The translations under genes were made by a program, and so were the position numbers. From NCBI RefSeq assembly GCF_004135675.1, contig NZ_QHLX01000002.1, forward strand, positions 124,001 through 188,000: a stretch of 64,000 nucleotides of DNA, written 5' to 3'. The stretch is from Marinitoga lauensis. GTDB lineage: Bacteria; Thermotogota; Thermotogae; Petrotogales; Petrotogaceae. Each line of letters begins with the position of its first letter. Position 1 is the stretch's first letter. Positions 46,591-55,148 of the stretch are shown piece after piece. The notes beneath the pieces were generated by a model. The model saw only the letters and a list, made by a program, of their open reading frames with translations, was not told the DNA's origin and did not search any database.

Positions 46591-46740
46591 AAAAAATTGA
46601 TTGTTATTTTTTTGATTTTTCATATGAATAATCGACTGTATTCTAATAAGCTTTAATATTTATTTTCAGTAATTTTTGATGAAGGATTTTGGAATAAAAA
46701 CCCTTTTGCAATTTTTACTGCAAAGTTTGACCGTGTATAA
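46591..46740. repeat. decayed element ends shared with 53.5 and 55.1 kb
   Basis: AAAATTGATTGTTATTTTTT with GATTTTTCATATGAATA (46591-46628) recurs inverted at about 55100-55142. AGTAATTTTTGATG with GGAATAAAAACCCTTTTGCA (46671-46712) recurs inverted at 53485-53541. These look like the ends of an old insertion sequence. The rest of the 1.3-kb gap 46072-47392 shows only repeat R2, the IS remnant and A/T sequence. Confidence 0.5.
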
Positions 46741-46825
46741 TAATAGTATAAATATAATATAATTAAATATATATATATTAGCATTTAATTAAATATAATA
46801 GAATAATTTTTTCTGAGAAAGATAG

Positions 46826-47240
46826 TGAGTTTGACACTTATTTTCCCTTTAAAACTCTAAAATATAGAAACATTCTAAAAAACTGCTATTGTTAGCTTTT
46901 TATTAAATCAAAAAGTGTCAATACACTCTCTATATTTTATATTTTTCTTTAAATTCATCATAAGATGTTATTATTTTTGGTATTGGTATATTTAATACTT
47001 TTAATATATTCTGTCCTAATTTATTTAAATTTTCTTGCTACCGGATGTTGTTTTTTCTAATTCCATTTCTAATGTTCTTTGCATTATGTAAAATATAAAA
47101 CTCCTTATTATATGTCCTTTTATCCTCATTACCAATCATTTTTTGCTTTGTTTTTCTTTATTTTTTCATTTTATACTTCTCAAACAATATTTCTACCGTT
47201 CCATTTCCTTAAATTTTACCTTTTTGCTGTTAAAGTTAAG
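46826..47240 (-). mobile_element. internally deleted IS1634-type remnant
   Basis: The left end TGAGTTTGACAC and following ~200 bases match the 3' end of IS element 2. The minus strand encodes broken pieces of the transposase C-terminus (NLNKLGQNILKVLNIPIPKI, then EFKEKYKI). The right end (CTACCGTTCCATTTCC, then TTGCTGTTAAAGTTA) matches the 5' end of IS element 1. Nearly all of the coding region is gone. It cannot move by itself but retains recognisable ends. Confidence 0.75.
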
Positions 47241-47348
47241 AGCTTATTAGAATTTATGTTTTATTTTAGAATTTATGTTTTATTTAAATTTACATAATTT
47301 TTACATATTTTTATTTATTTTTTATTTTTTTTTAAATATTATTGAAAT

Positions 47349-47362
47349 AATTCCCGGGAATT
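47349..47362. promoter_or_regulatory. palindrome AATTCCCGGGAATT in 5' leader
   Basis: Perfect 14-bp palindrome ending 30 bases before ATG 47393, directly after an A/T -10-like region. Same placement as the palindromes at 1511, 4245, 9234 and 33267. Confidence 0.5.
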
Positions 47363-47392
47363 AAAAACTAACAACTACAGGGAGGTTAGAAT

Positions 47393-47602
47393 ATGATAAC
47401 AAGATTAGACAATACTGGGAGAATTTCAAATCAAACTCAATCATCAAATGAAACAATAAGTAAAAAAACAATAGCTGATAATATTGCTGAAACATTGCAA
47501 AAAATACCTGAATCTACAAATTCTTGGGGTGATTTTGGTGCAGTTACTGCGGGTATTGGTGGAGATGGATTAGTTTTTACACCATTTAATAATTTAAAAT
47601 GA
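47393..47602 (+). CDS. 69-residue Gly-rich peptide, possible precursor
   Basis: A strong GGGAGG site precedes ATG 47393. The first two thirds are polar and charged (SNETISKKTIADNIAETLQK), while the end is small and hydrophobic (SWGDFGAVTAGIGGDGLVFT then PFNNLK). This leader-plus-core look fits peptide precursors, but no known RiPP leader or Cys/Lanthipeptide core is present. The next gene starts within its last codons (ATGA overlap), so translation is coupled. It heads a four-gene set that ends in an S41 protease. Confidence 0.55.
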   Translation: MITRLDNTGRISNQTQSSNETISKKTIADNIAETLQKIPESTNSWGDFGAVTAGIGGDGLVFTPFNNLK

Positions 47603-48219
47603 TAAATTTTTTTGATTGGATTTTTAGTAAAAATTTAAATTCTAAATTTTATTTAATTGATAAAAATAAAAATACATATAATTTAAACACGGTTAAAAAT
47701 ATATTTTTTCATTATTATCGGGTAAAATCTGCAGATGGGGAATATGCAATTCCCTATCTGTTTCATTCGTTCAAAAAAGAAAATAATATGCTTTGGTGTT
47801 CTTCTAAAAATAAAAATATAATATACAATAATCCTTTTAAAATTATTTTAAAATCTAAGGATGCAAAAATTTACCAAAATAAAATTGTTAAATACATAAA
47901 CTTTGATATATATCTACATATATATTTTTATATGAATTTTAAATTAGAAAATTTTTCTATTTTGATTTTATTAAATGAAAATCATAATTTCAAACCTTTA
48001 ATCGCTTATATTGACAGTACAAGTGATGTAGTAAATAATAATTTATTAAAATTTGGATATATATTTATTCCGTATAAATTATCAAGAAATACAGGAAATA
48101 TAGAATTAAATATCTTCGTTAATGGAATACTTACAAAGAATTATAATTTAGATATTTTTACTGGTTCGTATTTCAAAAAATTTTATTATTTTCCTAACAT
48201 TATAGACTATAAATTTTAG
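47599..48219 (+). CDS. unknown 206-residue protein of the peptide cluster
   Basis: I do not recognise this protein. It lacks a signal peptide and membrane helices. It is rich in Asn, Lys, Phe and Tyr, with alternating hydrophobic strands (KYINFDIYLHIYFYMNFKL, FSILILLNENHNFKPLIAYI, GNIELNIFVNGILT). The start overlaps the stop of the 69-residue peptide; the next gene follows by eleven bases with AGGAGGAATT. It may be a cytosolic partner or maturation factor for the peptide, inferred only from coupling. Confidence 0.5.
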   Translation: MINFFDWIFSKNLNSKFYLIDKNKNTYNLNTVKNIFFHYYRVKSADGEYAIPYLFHSFKKENNMLWCSSKNKNIIYNNPFKIILKSKDAKIYQNKIVKYINFDIYLHIYFYMNFKLENFSILILLNENHNFKPLIAYIDSTSDVVNNNLLKFGYIFIPYKLSRNTGNIELNIFVNGILTKNYNLDIFTGSYFKKFYYFPNIIDYKF

Positions 48220-48230
48220 GAGGAATTAAA

Positions 48231-48856
48231 ATGAATACTCAAGATTTAAACGTAGAATACAGAGAATTTTTAAAAATAAAAAAGAAAAAGAGAAAGGTAT
48301 TATACACATTAATTTTTTTAACATTATTTCATATTTTTATATTTATATCTTCAATTCAGAATAGTAATTTAGGACATTCTATAAGAAATTTTTCCATGTA
48401 TATCTTTGCTGGAATTTCTTTAATATCACTTTTTTCAAAAGAAATACGTTCATATTGGACTATAAATTTAAAGAAATTTCATGATAATTTTAAGGATCTC
48501 TCTTTAATCTTATTGATTGTAGCAACTCTATCAATTAAAATATTCACTAATTTATTTTTAAAAAAAACAACTAATTTTGATATTACGATATTTGTTTTTC
48601 TTTCACTTATCTCTTTTTTTATTTTGTTGTTTTACAAGAATTTTTAGCAAATTTATTTGAGAATAAATTTGTTAATTGTTTTGTTATCTCGTTTTTGTTT
48701 GCTTTGTTTTCTAATACTTTATTTACAGGAAATTATATTCCTTTCTATAATTATATGATAGGAGTTGTTTTCTCATTAAGTGAATATTTTTTTGTTGGCT
48801 ATATTACTCATAAAACCAAAAATTTTTATATTCCAGTTATTTTAATGTTAATTTAA
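48231..48856 (+). CDS. multi-pass membrane protein of the peptide cluster, one frame break
   Basis: ATG 48231 after AGGAGGAATTAAA. One T added to the T5 run near 48643 extends the product from 138 to about 208 residues, with six helices (for example VLYTLIFLTLFHIFIFISS, NLFENKFVNCFVISFLFALF, IPVILMLI). No catalytic motif such as the EExxxR of CPBP proteases is seen. It could be a transport or anchoring component for the cluster. Family unknown. Confidence 0.5.
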
Positions 48857-48888
48857 ATAGTTGAAATAATAAATTAGAGGATGATTAT

Positions 48889-50039
48889 ATGAAAAAAATA
48901 ATTTATGTTTTTTTAGTTGTTATTTTACTATCTTTGCTATTATTTTTAATATATCTAAAAGTAGATGTGAATATCAAAATCCAAAAAAATAATTTAATAA
49001 ATGAAACTTATAAATATTTAGAAAAATATTATTATAAAGATTTAGATACAAATTCATTACTAACAAATCTTTTATCTGGATTAAACAACAAATATGTAGG
49101 ATACTTAGAATCTGGAAATAAAAAGTATAATCATGAATATAGATTAGGGTTTTATTTTCATTATGATTATGAAAGGTTTGTATTTACTGTAGATTTTGTT
49201 ATCAAAAATTCTGAAGCATATAAAAAGGGAATAAAACCTAATGATATGATCATTGAAATAGATAATAATAAAATAATAGATATTGGTCCATATAAAGCTG
49301 TAAAATTACTGGATAGTAAAGAAATTGTTGAGCTAACAATTGTTAGAAAAGAATTAGATACTCCCGAAAAATAATTTTAAATAAAAAATATAATACGATT
49401 CCAACTGTTGTATTCACAAAATTTAATTTTAATGAAGAAAACATAGGTTATATAAAAATAAATTATTTTGAACAAGGAAATACAGTAAAAGAAGTAAGAA
49501 ATATATTACAGGAAATCACTTTAAAAAAGTAAAATATTTAATAATAGATTTAAGATATAATTTGGGCGGTGATTTTGATGAAGGAATAAAAGTATTATCG
49601 TATTTCACAGATAAAAAATATTAGGAAAAATCATTTATAAGAATCAAAGTAAAATAATATATAGAGAGTCAATACCTTTTTTTAATAACTTGAACAATAT
49701 AAAAAGATTATTTTAGTAAATAAGTTTACTGCTTCAACTGCAGAATTTTTTACACAATTTTTTAAGGAAAATAAATTAGCTATTGTAATAGGAGAAAAAA
49801 CATATGGCAAATCAGAATTAATAGGTTATTTTAATTTAGAAAATGGTGGAACTGTTTTTTTTCCTATTGGATATTTTGTTTCGGAAAAAGGTAAAAATAT
49901 ATCAAAAACAGGTATATATCCAGACATTTATGTTGATGATCCAGGTTTTGGAATATTTTTGGATTCTAAAAATTTAGAAAATGATAATGTAATAAAAATA
50001 GCTTTAGATTTTCTCTTTGAATATGAAAAAAATAAATAA
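48889..50039 (+). CDS. S41-family C-terminal processing protease, four frame breaks
   Basis: The N-terminal membrane anchor is residues 4-24 (IYVFLVVILLSLLLFLIYL). A PDZ-like domain follows (YKKGIKPNDMIIEIDNNKII). After four one-base A additions (near 49372, 49527, 49618 and 49710) the peptidase domain reads KYLIIDLRYNLGGDFDEGIK, IILVNKFTASTAEFFTQFFK (catalytic Ser) and VIGEKTYGKSELIGYF (catalytic Lys). It ends TGIYPDIYVDDPG. CtpA-like proteases cut C-termini of periplasmic proteins. About 383 residues. It closes the cluster that starts with a small peptide, which may be its substrate. Confidence 0.72.
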
Positions 50040-50084
50040 TATTTTAGAAATATTTTGTATATAAAATTACTTTGTCTACAAAAG

Positions 50085-50111
50085 AAATTTGAGGCAAACC
50101 GCCTCAAATTT
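50085..50111. terminator. bidirectional terminator
   Basis: AAATTTGAGGC / GCCTCAAATTT hairpin; it overlaps the last codons of nadC and separates the convergent S41 and nad transcripts. Confidence 0.8.
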
Positions 50112-50928
50112 CTATTTCCAATGAATAATCAATATATTTTACTTCTGTTGTTAATTTTCCCATTGATATTATATCTATATTCTCATCAACATATTCGAGA
50201 TAATTTTCTTCATTAATTCCGCCTGAAACCTCTATAATTATATGTGGATATTTTTCTTTTAGTTTTCTGGCTGTTTCTTTAGCATTTTCAGATGAAAAAT
50301 TATCAAGCATTATTATATCTACATTATTTTTTGCAGCTAAAAACGCATCTTCCTCATTTTCCACTTCAATTTCTATCTTTTTCGTAAATGATTTATATTT
50401 TTTTACTATGTTTATTGCATTTTCTATTCCACCATATAATGCTATGTGATTATCTTTTATCATTATTGATTCAGAAAGATTCCATCTATGCGTATCTCCA
50501 CCTCCGTGTAGAACTGCTAATTTTTCAAGATTTCCAAGAGATGGAAAAACCTTTCTTGTTGCGGCAAGCTTTGTTTTTCCATTGATTTTATTAACCAAAT
50601 TACTTGTTTTTGTCGATATTGCACTCATTAAAGATAATATATTAAGCATTATTCTTTCAACAATTAAAATATTATATGCGTTACCTGAAATTTTTCCTAT
50701 TATTCCTTTATTTACATAATCTCCATCTTTGCTATAAAATTCGCTTTGAATGTTATATTCATTTAATAGTTTTTCTATTATTTCAATTCCAGAAATTATA
50801 ACATTATCGTTTTTTAATATTATTTCACCTATTGTATTTTTATTTCTTAATTCATATGAAGCTATATCAAAAAAAGCATTATCTTTCTCTATCCAATCTT
50901 TTAATAATCTTATTTCATAATCAAACAT
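50104..50928 (-). CDS. nadC: nicotinate-nucleotide pyrophosphorylase (carboxylating)
   Basis: 274 residues, full length. Active-site segments: AATRKVFPSLGNLEKLAVLH, GGGDTHRWNLSESIMIKDNH, EIEVENEEDAFLAAK, VDIIMLDNFSSE and IEVSGGINEENY. It turns quinolinate and PRPP into nicotinate mononucleotide. Last gene of nadX-nadA-nadC, with one base between its start codon and the nadA stop. Confidence 0.96.
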   Translation of the reverse strand: MFDYEIRLLKDWIEKDNAFFDIASYELRNKNTIGEIILKNDNVIISGIEIIEKLLNEYNIQSEFYSKDGDYVNKGIIGKISGNAYNILIVERIMLNILSLMSAISTKTSNLVNKINGKTKLAATRKVFPSLGNLEKLAVLHGGGDTHRWNLSESIMIKDNHIALYGGIENAINIVKKYKSFTKKIEIEVENEEDAFLAAKNNVDIIMLDNFSSENAKETARKLKEKYPHIIIEVSGGINEENYLEYVDENIDIISMGKLTTEVKYIDYSLEIEI

Positions 50929-50929
50929 T

Positions 50930-51866
50930 TTAAACCTCCATTAATTTAAACATGTTTATTATAGGAGTTTTTGCTTTTTTTAATATCTCTTCTGATAAAG
51001 TTATTTCATTTTCTTCATATAATAACGCTTCATATACATTTTTCAAATTATTCTTTTTCATATTATTACATATCCCCAATTCTTTCAAAGGATAGAACTT
51101 TTTATCTTTAAATGTTTTAGATAATTTATGAATCATTCCAATTTCTGTTCCTATTATAAATTCTTTTGCTTCATCTTTTTCTGGAAATTTCATCATTTGC
51201 CCGGTACTACCAATGTATTCACATAAATCTCGAACGTCTTTAGAAGATTCTGGATGCACTATTATTTTGGCATCTGGATATTTTTCTCTTGCCTTTTCTA
51301 CATCTTTTACAGAAAATCTGTTATGAACATAACAATATCCTGTCTCTCCAGGAATTGGTATAATCTTTTTTCCTGTTTTTTCTGCAACATAAGAACCTAA
51401 ATTTTTATCCGGTCCGAATAATATTATATCTGATTCTATTTTGCTTACAATTTCAACAGCATTTGCCGATGTACAGGTATAATCTGCTAATGCTTTACAT
51501 TCTGCAGTACTATTAACATATAATACCACAGGTGCTTCAGGATATTTTTCCTTAAATGTTTTTATTATATCTGGAGTTAATGAATTTGCCATAGGACATG
51601 TTGAACCTTTTGTAGGAACAATAATTTTTTTGTTGGATTCAATATTTTTAATGTTTCAGCCATAAAATCCACACCAAGAAATAATATTTTATCGTTTTCT
51701 ATTTCTGTTGCAAGTCTTGCTAATTGTAAAGAATCACCTGTTATATCAGCTAAATCCTGCAATTCTGGAATTACATAATTATGACCTAATATTGTGTATC
51801 CTTTTTCTTCTTTTAAGACTTTTATTTTTTCAATTAACTCCTTTCAATAGCGGTTTCTTTTATCAT
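50930..51866 (-). CDS. nadA: quinolinate synthase, two frame breaks
   Basis: ATG 51866 after GAGGATGAAA. Adding one A near 51846 gives [20 protein letters not shown] and [20 protein letters not shown]; one A near 51653 gives [20 protein letters not shown]. The rest is open to 50930. The 4Fe-4S ligands are probably the Cys of GSTCPMAN, of GYCYVHNRF and of GICNNMKKN. The enzyme condenses iminoaspartate and DHAP to quinolinate. Reconstructed length is ~312 residues, normal for the family. The first codons overlap the nadX stop region. Confidence 0.93.
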
Positions 51867-51868
51867 TT

Positions 51869-52627
51869 TCATCCTCCTATTTTAAAGTTTGTCTTTAAAT
51901 TCTTCAATAAACCAACAATCGATAACGGTGCCAGATAACTGGTTTTTGGATTTTTTGAAGGATAATTTTCAAATTCAAATTTATAATTTCCAACTTTTGA
52001 TTTTATTTCAACTATATGTATATTTCTCTCAACCTTTGGATCTGCAATTATTCTAACCCTAACTTTTTCAAAATTTCTTGCTGCCAGTGACAATGTAACT
52101 GCTACATTTACATTTTTAGGAAATCTTTCTATTGCTTCTATGGATGTTCCTTCAAAAATAATTTCTTCACTTAACAAATCTAATCCAAGACTTTTAGGTG
52201 GTTTCCTTGTTGTTAATATAATTTCATCTAATTTATCATATATCGCATTTATTAAATCTATTCCGCCAATAGCTCCAGAAACAACATATACTTTATTATT
52301 AGAACTATTTAATTTTTTCACAAAATTATATCTAAATATTTTGTCTGCAAAAGCACCTGTACTCAACACTATTAAATTTTTATTCATATCAATTATTTTC
52401 AAACCATATTCTTTTAAAGCCTCTACAGAAGCAACTTCTATTACATAATCAACATTTAAATATTTTAAATCTTTTATTTCTGCATATTCAACTTTATTAA
52501 AAAGTTCCTTTAATTTTTTCACCTGTTCTTTATTTTTATCAAAAACATATGCTTTTTCTATTACATCATCTATTTCTTCTAAAATTATTCTTGCTGAATT
52601 ACCTGCTCCAAGAAAAAATATATTCAT
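51869..52627 (-). CDS. nadX: L-aspartate dehydrogenase
   Basis: 252 residues. The N-terminal Rossmann motif is FFLGAGNSARIILEEI; conserved GAIGGIDLINAIYDKLDEII and TTRKPPKSLG, then NVNVAVTLSLAARNFEKVRV with the catalytic-type His/Asn region. This is the Thermotoga TM1643-type enzyme that replaces aspartate oxidase (NadB) and supplies iminoaspartate to NadA without O2. That suits an anaerobe. First gene of the operon; GGAGGGATAAT upstream. Confidence 0.94.
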   Translation of the reverse strand: MNIFFLGAGNSARIILEEIDDVIEKAYVFDKNKEQVKKLKELFNKVEYAEIKDLKYLNVDYVIEVASVEALKEYGLKIIDMNKNLIVLSTGAFADKIFRYNFVKKLNSSNNKVYVVSGAIGGIDLINAIYDKLDEIILTTRKPPKSLGLDLLSEEIIFEGTSIEAIERFPKNVNVAVTLSLAARNFEKVRVRIIADPKVERNIHIVEIKSKVGNYKFEFENYPSKNPKTSYLAPLSIVGLLKNLKTNFKIGG

Positions 52628-52640
52628 ATTATCCCTCCAC

Positions 52641-52687
52641 TTTACTATACTTTACTTTATTATACTCTTATAGTAAATATTAGTCAA
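52641..52687 (-). promoter_or_regulatory. nadXAC promoter with inverted repeat
   Basis: Minus strand: TTGACT (52687-52682), 17-base spacer, TATAAT (52664-52659). Perfect 9-bp inverted arms TTTACTATA (52641-52649) and TATAGTAAA (52669-52677) bracket the -10 box and start site. A repressor such as the Thermotogota niacin regulator NiaR is a possible ligand. Confidence 0.7.
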
Positions 52688-52765
52688 GAAAATAATATAA
52701 ACTACAAAATCACTTAACAAATTTTATTGCTATTTGAAATATTCCTCAACGAATAACTTAATTTA

Positions 52766-52818
52766 TTGACATTTTTCAGATTTAGGTATATAATATATAT
52801 GAATAAATATTCATATAT
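52766..52818 (+). promoter_or_regulatory. arsR1 promoter and ArsR/SmtB-type operator
   Basis: TTGACA 52766-52771, 17-base spacer, TATAAT 52789-52794. The perfect palindrome ATATATGAATA-AA-TATTCATATAT (52795-52818) covers the start site. The core TGAATA-N2-TATTCA recurs before three other genes of the metal island. Confidence 0.85.
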
Positions 52819-52835
52819 GAAAGATGGTGGTTTTA

Positions 52836-53219
52836 ATGAGTAAAGCAAAAAACAGTAACAAAGATAACATAGAAGTTTGTCAAACAATTGAAATACATGA
52901 AGAAATTATAGAAAAAGTTCATAAAAATACTCCTGATGAAGATACCTTAAACAAATTATCTGATTTGTTTAAGGTTATAGGAGATAAAACAAGAATGAAA
53001 ATATTATATGTCTTAATGCAGGTAGAAGAAATGTGTGTATGCGATATATCTGTTGTTTTGGGGAAAACAACATCTGCAGTGTCACATCAATTAAGAGTAT
53101 TAAGACAGGCTAATCTGGTAAAATATCGAAAAGAAGGAAAAGTTGTATATTATTCCTTAAATGATGAGCATGTAAAGGAACTTATTGAAGTGGGATATAT
53201 TCATGCAACTGAAAAATAA
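52836..53219 (+). CDS. ArsR/SmtB-family metal-responsive repressor
   Basis: 127 residues from ATG 52836. Winged-helix core: LSDLFKVIGDKTRMKILYVL, EEMCVCDISVVLGKTTSAVS, HQLRVLRQANLVKYRKEGKV and VYYSLNDEHVKELIEVG. The alpha-3 C-V-C metal site (EMCVCD) is that of CadC/ArsR-type sensors, and the C-terminal helix has D-x-H residues like the alpha-5 site of SmtB/CzrA. Its own promoter carries the operator, so it is probably autoregulated. It is about 60% like the paralogue at 60710 by eye. Confidence 0.92.
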   Translation: MSKAKNSNKDNIEVCQTIEIHEEIIEKVHKNTPDEDTLNKLSDLFKVIGDKTRMKILYVLMQVEEMCVCDISVVLGKTTSAVSHQLRVLRQANLVKYRKEGKVVYYSLNDEHVKELIEVGYIHATEK

Positions 53220-53265
53220 ACCTTTTTTGAAACCTTAAATAATTTTGTGTAAATGAAAAAAAGAA

Positions 53266-53309
53266 CCCTCTTCTTGGTATGGTAAAATAAAACCAAGAAG
53301 GGGTTTTTA
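53266..53309 (+). terminator. terminator after arsR1
   Basis: ACCCTCTTCTTGG / CCAAGAAGGGGT hairpin (one bulge) followed by five T. Similar text (CTCTTCCTGGATGG) appears at 46564, so it may derive from an old IS end. Confidence 0.6.
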
Positions 53310-53336
53310 AAATGGCAAAGAGAAAAAAGCGGCTTG

Positions 53337-53438
53337 ACTCCCGTAAGAGGAGTAAAAGATATATTAATAGCTTCAGTTGATGGATTAACAGGATTACAAA
53401 ATACGTATACAACAGTTAATACAGCTGAAATACAATAA
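53337..53438 (+). pseudogene. remnant of a Mutator/IS256-type transposase
   Basis: A 33-residue stretch reads GVKDILIASVDGLTGLQNTY and then TTVNTAEIQ before a stop. This is close to the conserved DDE segment of IS256-family transposases. No start and no flanking coding sequence remain. The gap 53220-53567 otherwise holds the terminator and the inverted end fragment at 53485-53541. Confidence 0.65.
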
Positions 53439-53567
53439 CAAATAATACTAAAAACGTAAAAATTTAATAATGTTAAATCTTGCAGTAGAAATTGCAAAAG
53501 GGTTTTTATTCCAAAAAACACCATCAAAAATTACTAAAAATAACTATTTTTTATTTATTATTAACAT

Positions 53568-54877
53568 TTAGTGCGCTCCAGATACTGGTAACTCATATGT
53601 TGGGAATGTGAGTTCATATCCAGTAATTCTCCCAATAATTCTTGGAATTTCAGTGTTATCATAAAAACCATTAAAGTTTTCTGCACCTTTTCCAAACGCA
53701 TATACAGCAATAGGTGCTCCTGTGTGATCAAAAGTAGTCCATCCAATATGTGCCTTTTTACTAACAACTCTTCCAATTGCATTTGAAAATGCATAATAAG
53801 ATCCAGCCTGTTCTTTTACTAGACGATCAAAATATTCCATATCTTCATCTGTTAATTCAATTCCATAATATTGTTTAACTAATTCTCTAACTTTATTTTT
53901 ATCCTTATTAGCCTGTTTGGCTATAAAATCAGTATTTTTTGTAAATTGTCTTAACATTTCAACATCAAAGAAATATCCACCTGTAGAAAGTCCTAATCCA
54001 CCAGTTTCATGATCAGCGGTTACAATTATTAAGGTATCTGGATTTTCTTTTAGAAAATCCATAGCTACATTAAATGCCCGTTCAAATTCGATAACTTCTT
54101 TCCATACACCAAATGGATCATTTCCATGAGCTTCCCAATCAATTTGAGAACCTTCAACCATTAAGAAGAATGGCTTTCCATCTTTTGATAATATTTCGAG
54201 AGCTTTTTTAGTCATTTCAGCTAACATTGGTTCCTTAACTCTATCTGAGGCAGCTGGAAGATGGCTTGAATTAAATAAACCAAGTACTTTATCTCCTTTA
54301 TAATTCAATAATTCTTCTTTTGTTGTAATATAATCAAAACCTTTCTCTTCTGCAAGTTTAATTAAATCTTTTCCATCTTTTCTTTTGCCACCTGTTGCAA
54401 CGAAATTTCTCCACCCCCACCAAATGCAACTGTAATAGGGCTGTTAACTAATTGTTCTGCAAGAGTATTCTCATCTTTTCTTGATTTCACATGACCATAT
54501 ACTGCACCTGGTGTAGCGTGGGTGATTCTAGAAGTAGAAATAATCCCTATTTTTACACCTTGTTTTGCAGCTATCTCTGCTATTGTCGGAACAATTGTTC
54601 CATCCGGTAACATACCTATCATTCCATTATTGGTTTTGAATCCTGAAAATAATGCTGTACCCGCAGCAGCTGAATCAGTAACATTACTATTTGCTGAGTA
54701 ATTAGTTACAATTCCGATATTCTGAGTCCTCAAGAAGTTTAAAATTCTTCCTTCAATATAACTTGCCAGTAAAGCCTGATTAATACCCATTCCATCTCCT
54801 ACCATATAGATGACGTTAGTAACTGCAAAACTAAATAAAGCTATCAACATAAATAAACCAAGTAATAACTTTTTCAT
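53568..54877 (-). CDS. phoA: alkaline phosphatase, one frame break
   Basis: Signal peptide MKKLLLGLFMLIALFSFAVT, then IYMVGDGMGINQALLASYIE (metal site), NVTDSAAAGTALFSG with the nucleophile Ser, STSRITHATPGAVYGHV, MVEGSQIDWEAHGNDPFG and VTADHETGGLGLS. One G added to the G-rich run near 54408 links VAFGGGG to RNFVATGGKRKDGKDLIKLA. Total ~437 residues, normal length. A periplasmic phosphomonoesterase for phosphate supply. GGGGGGAAG precedes the ATG. The 270 bases upstream (54878-55148) hold no gene; part of them (55100-55142) matches the old IS end at 46591. Confidence 0.93.
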
Positions 54878-55148
54878 AATCTTCCCCCCTATATAGGATT
54901 AGTAATTTTATTTTATCACAAAAAAAGCATAATATAAAACACGTAAATTGATTAGTTTTTTTAATATATATTTTGATATTCTTGATTATAAGTCAAAATA
55001 TTCTAATTATGAAAATTTTTATATCTTTCATAAATAAAATAAATCAGAACAAAATTATTTTTCTGAAAAAGATAGTTTTTACTAATTTATTAGTACACGA
55101 GAAAATAATTTATATGAAAAATCAAAAAATAACAATCAATTCTTTTTA

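Noticed and set aside
46072-47392. Replication origin in the long A/T-rich gap near the Orc-like ATPase
   Set aside because: No DnaA-box cluster, and no dnaA, dnaN or rpmH nearby; R2 repeats alone are not enough.
47393-47602. 69-residue peptide as a double-glycine-leader bacteriocin
   Set aside because: No L-x3-E-L/M-x2-I-x-G-G/A pattern; GIGG occurs too near the C-terminus and without the leader residues.
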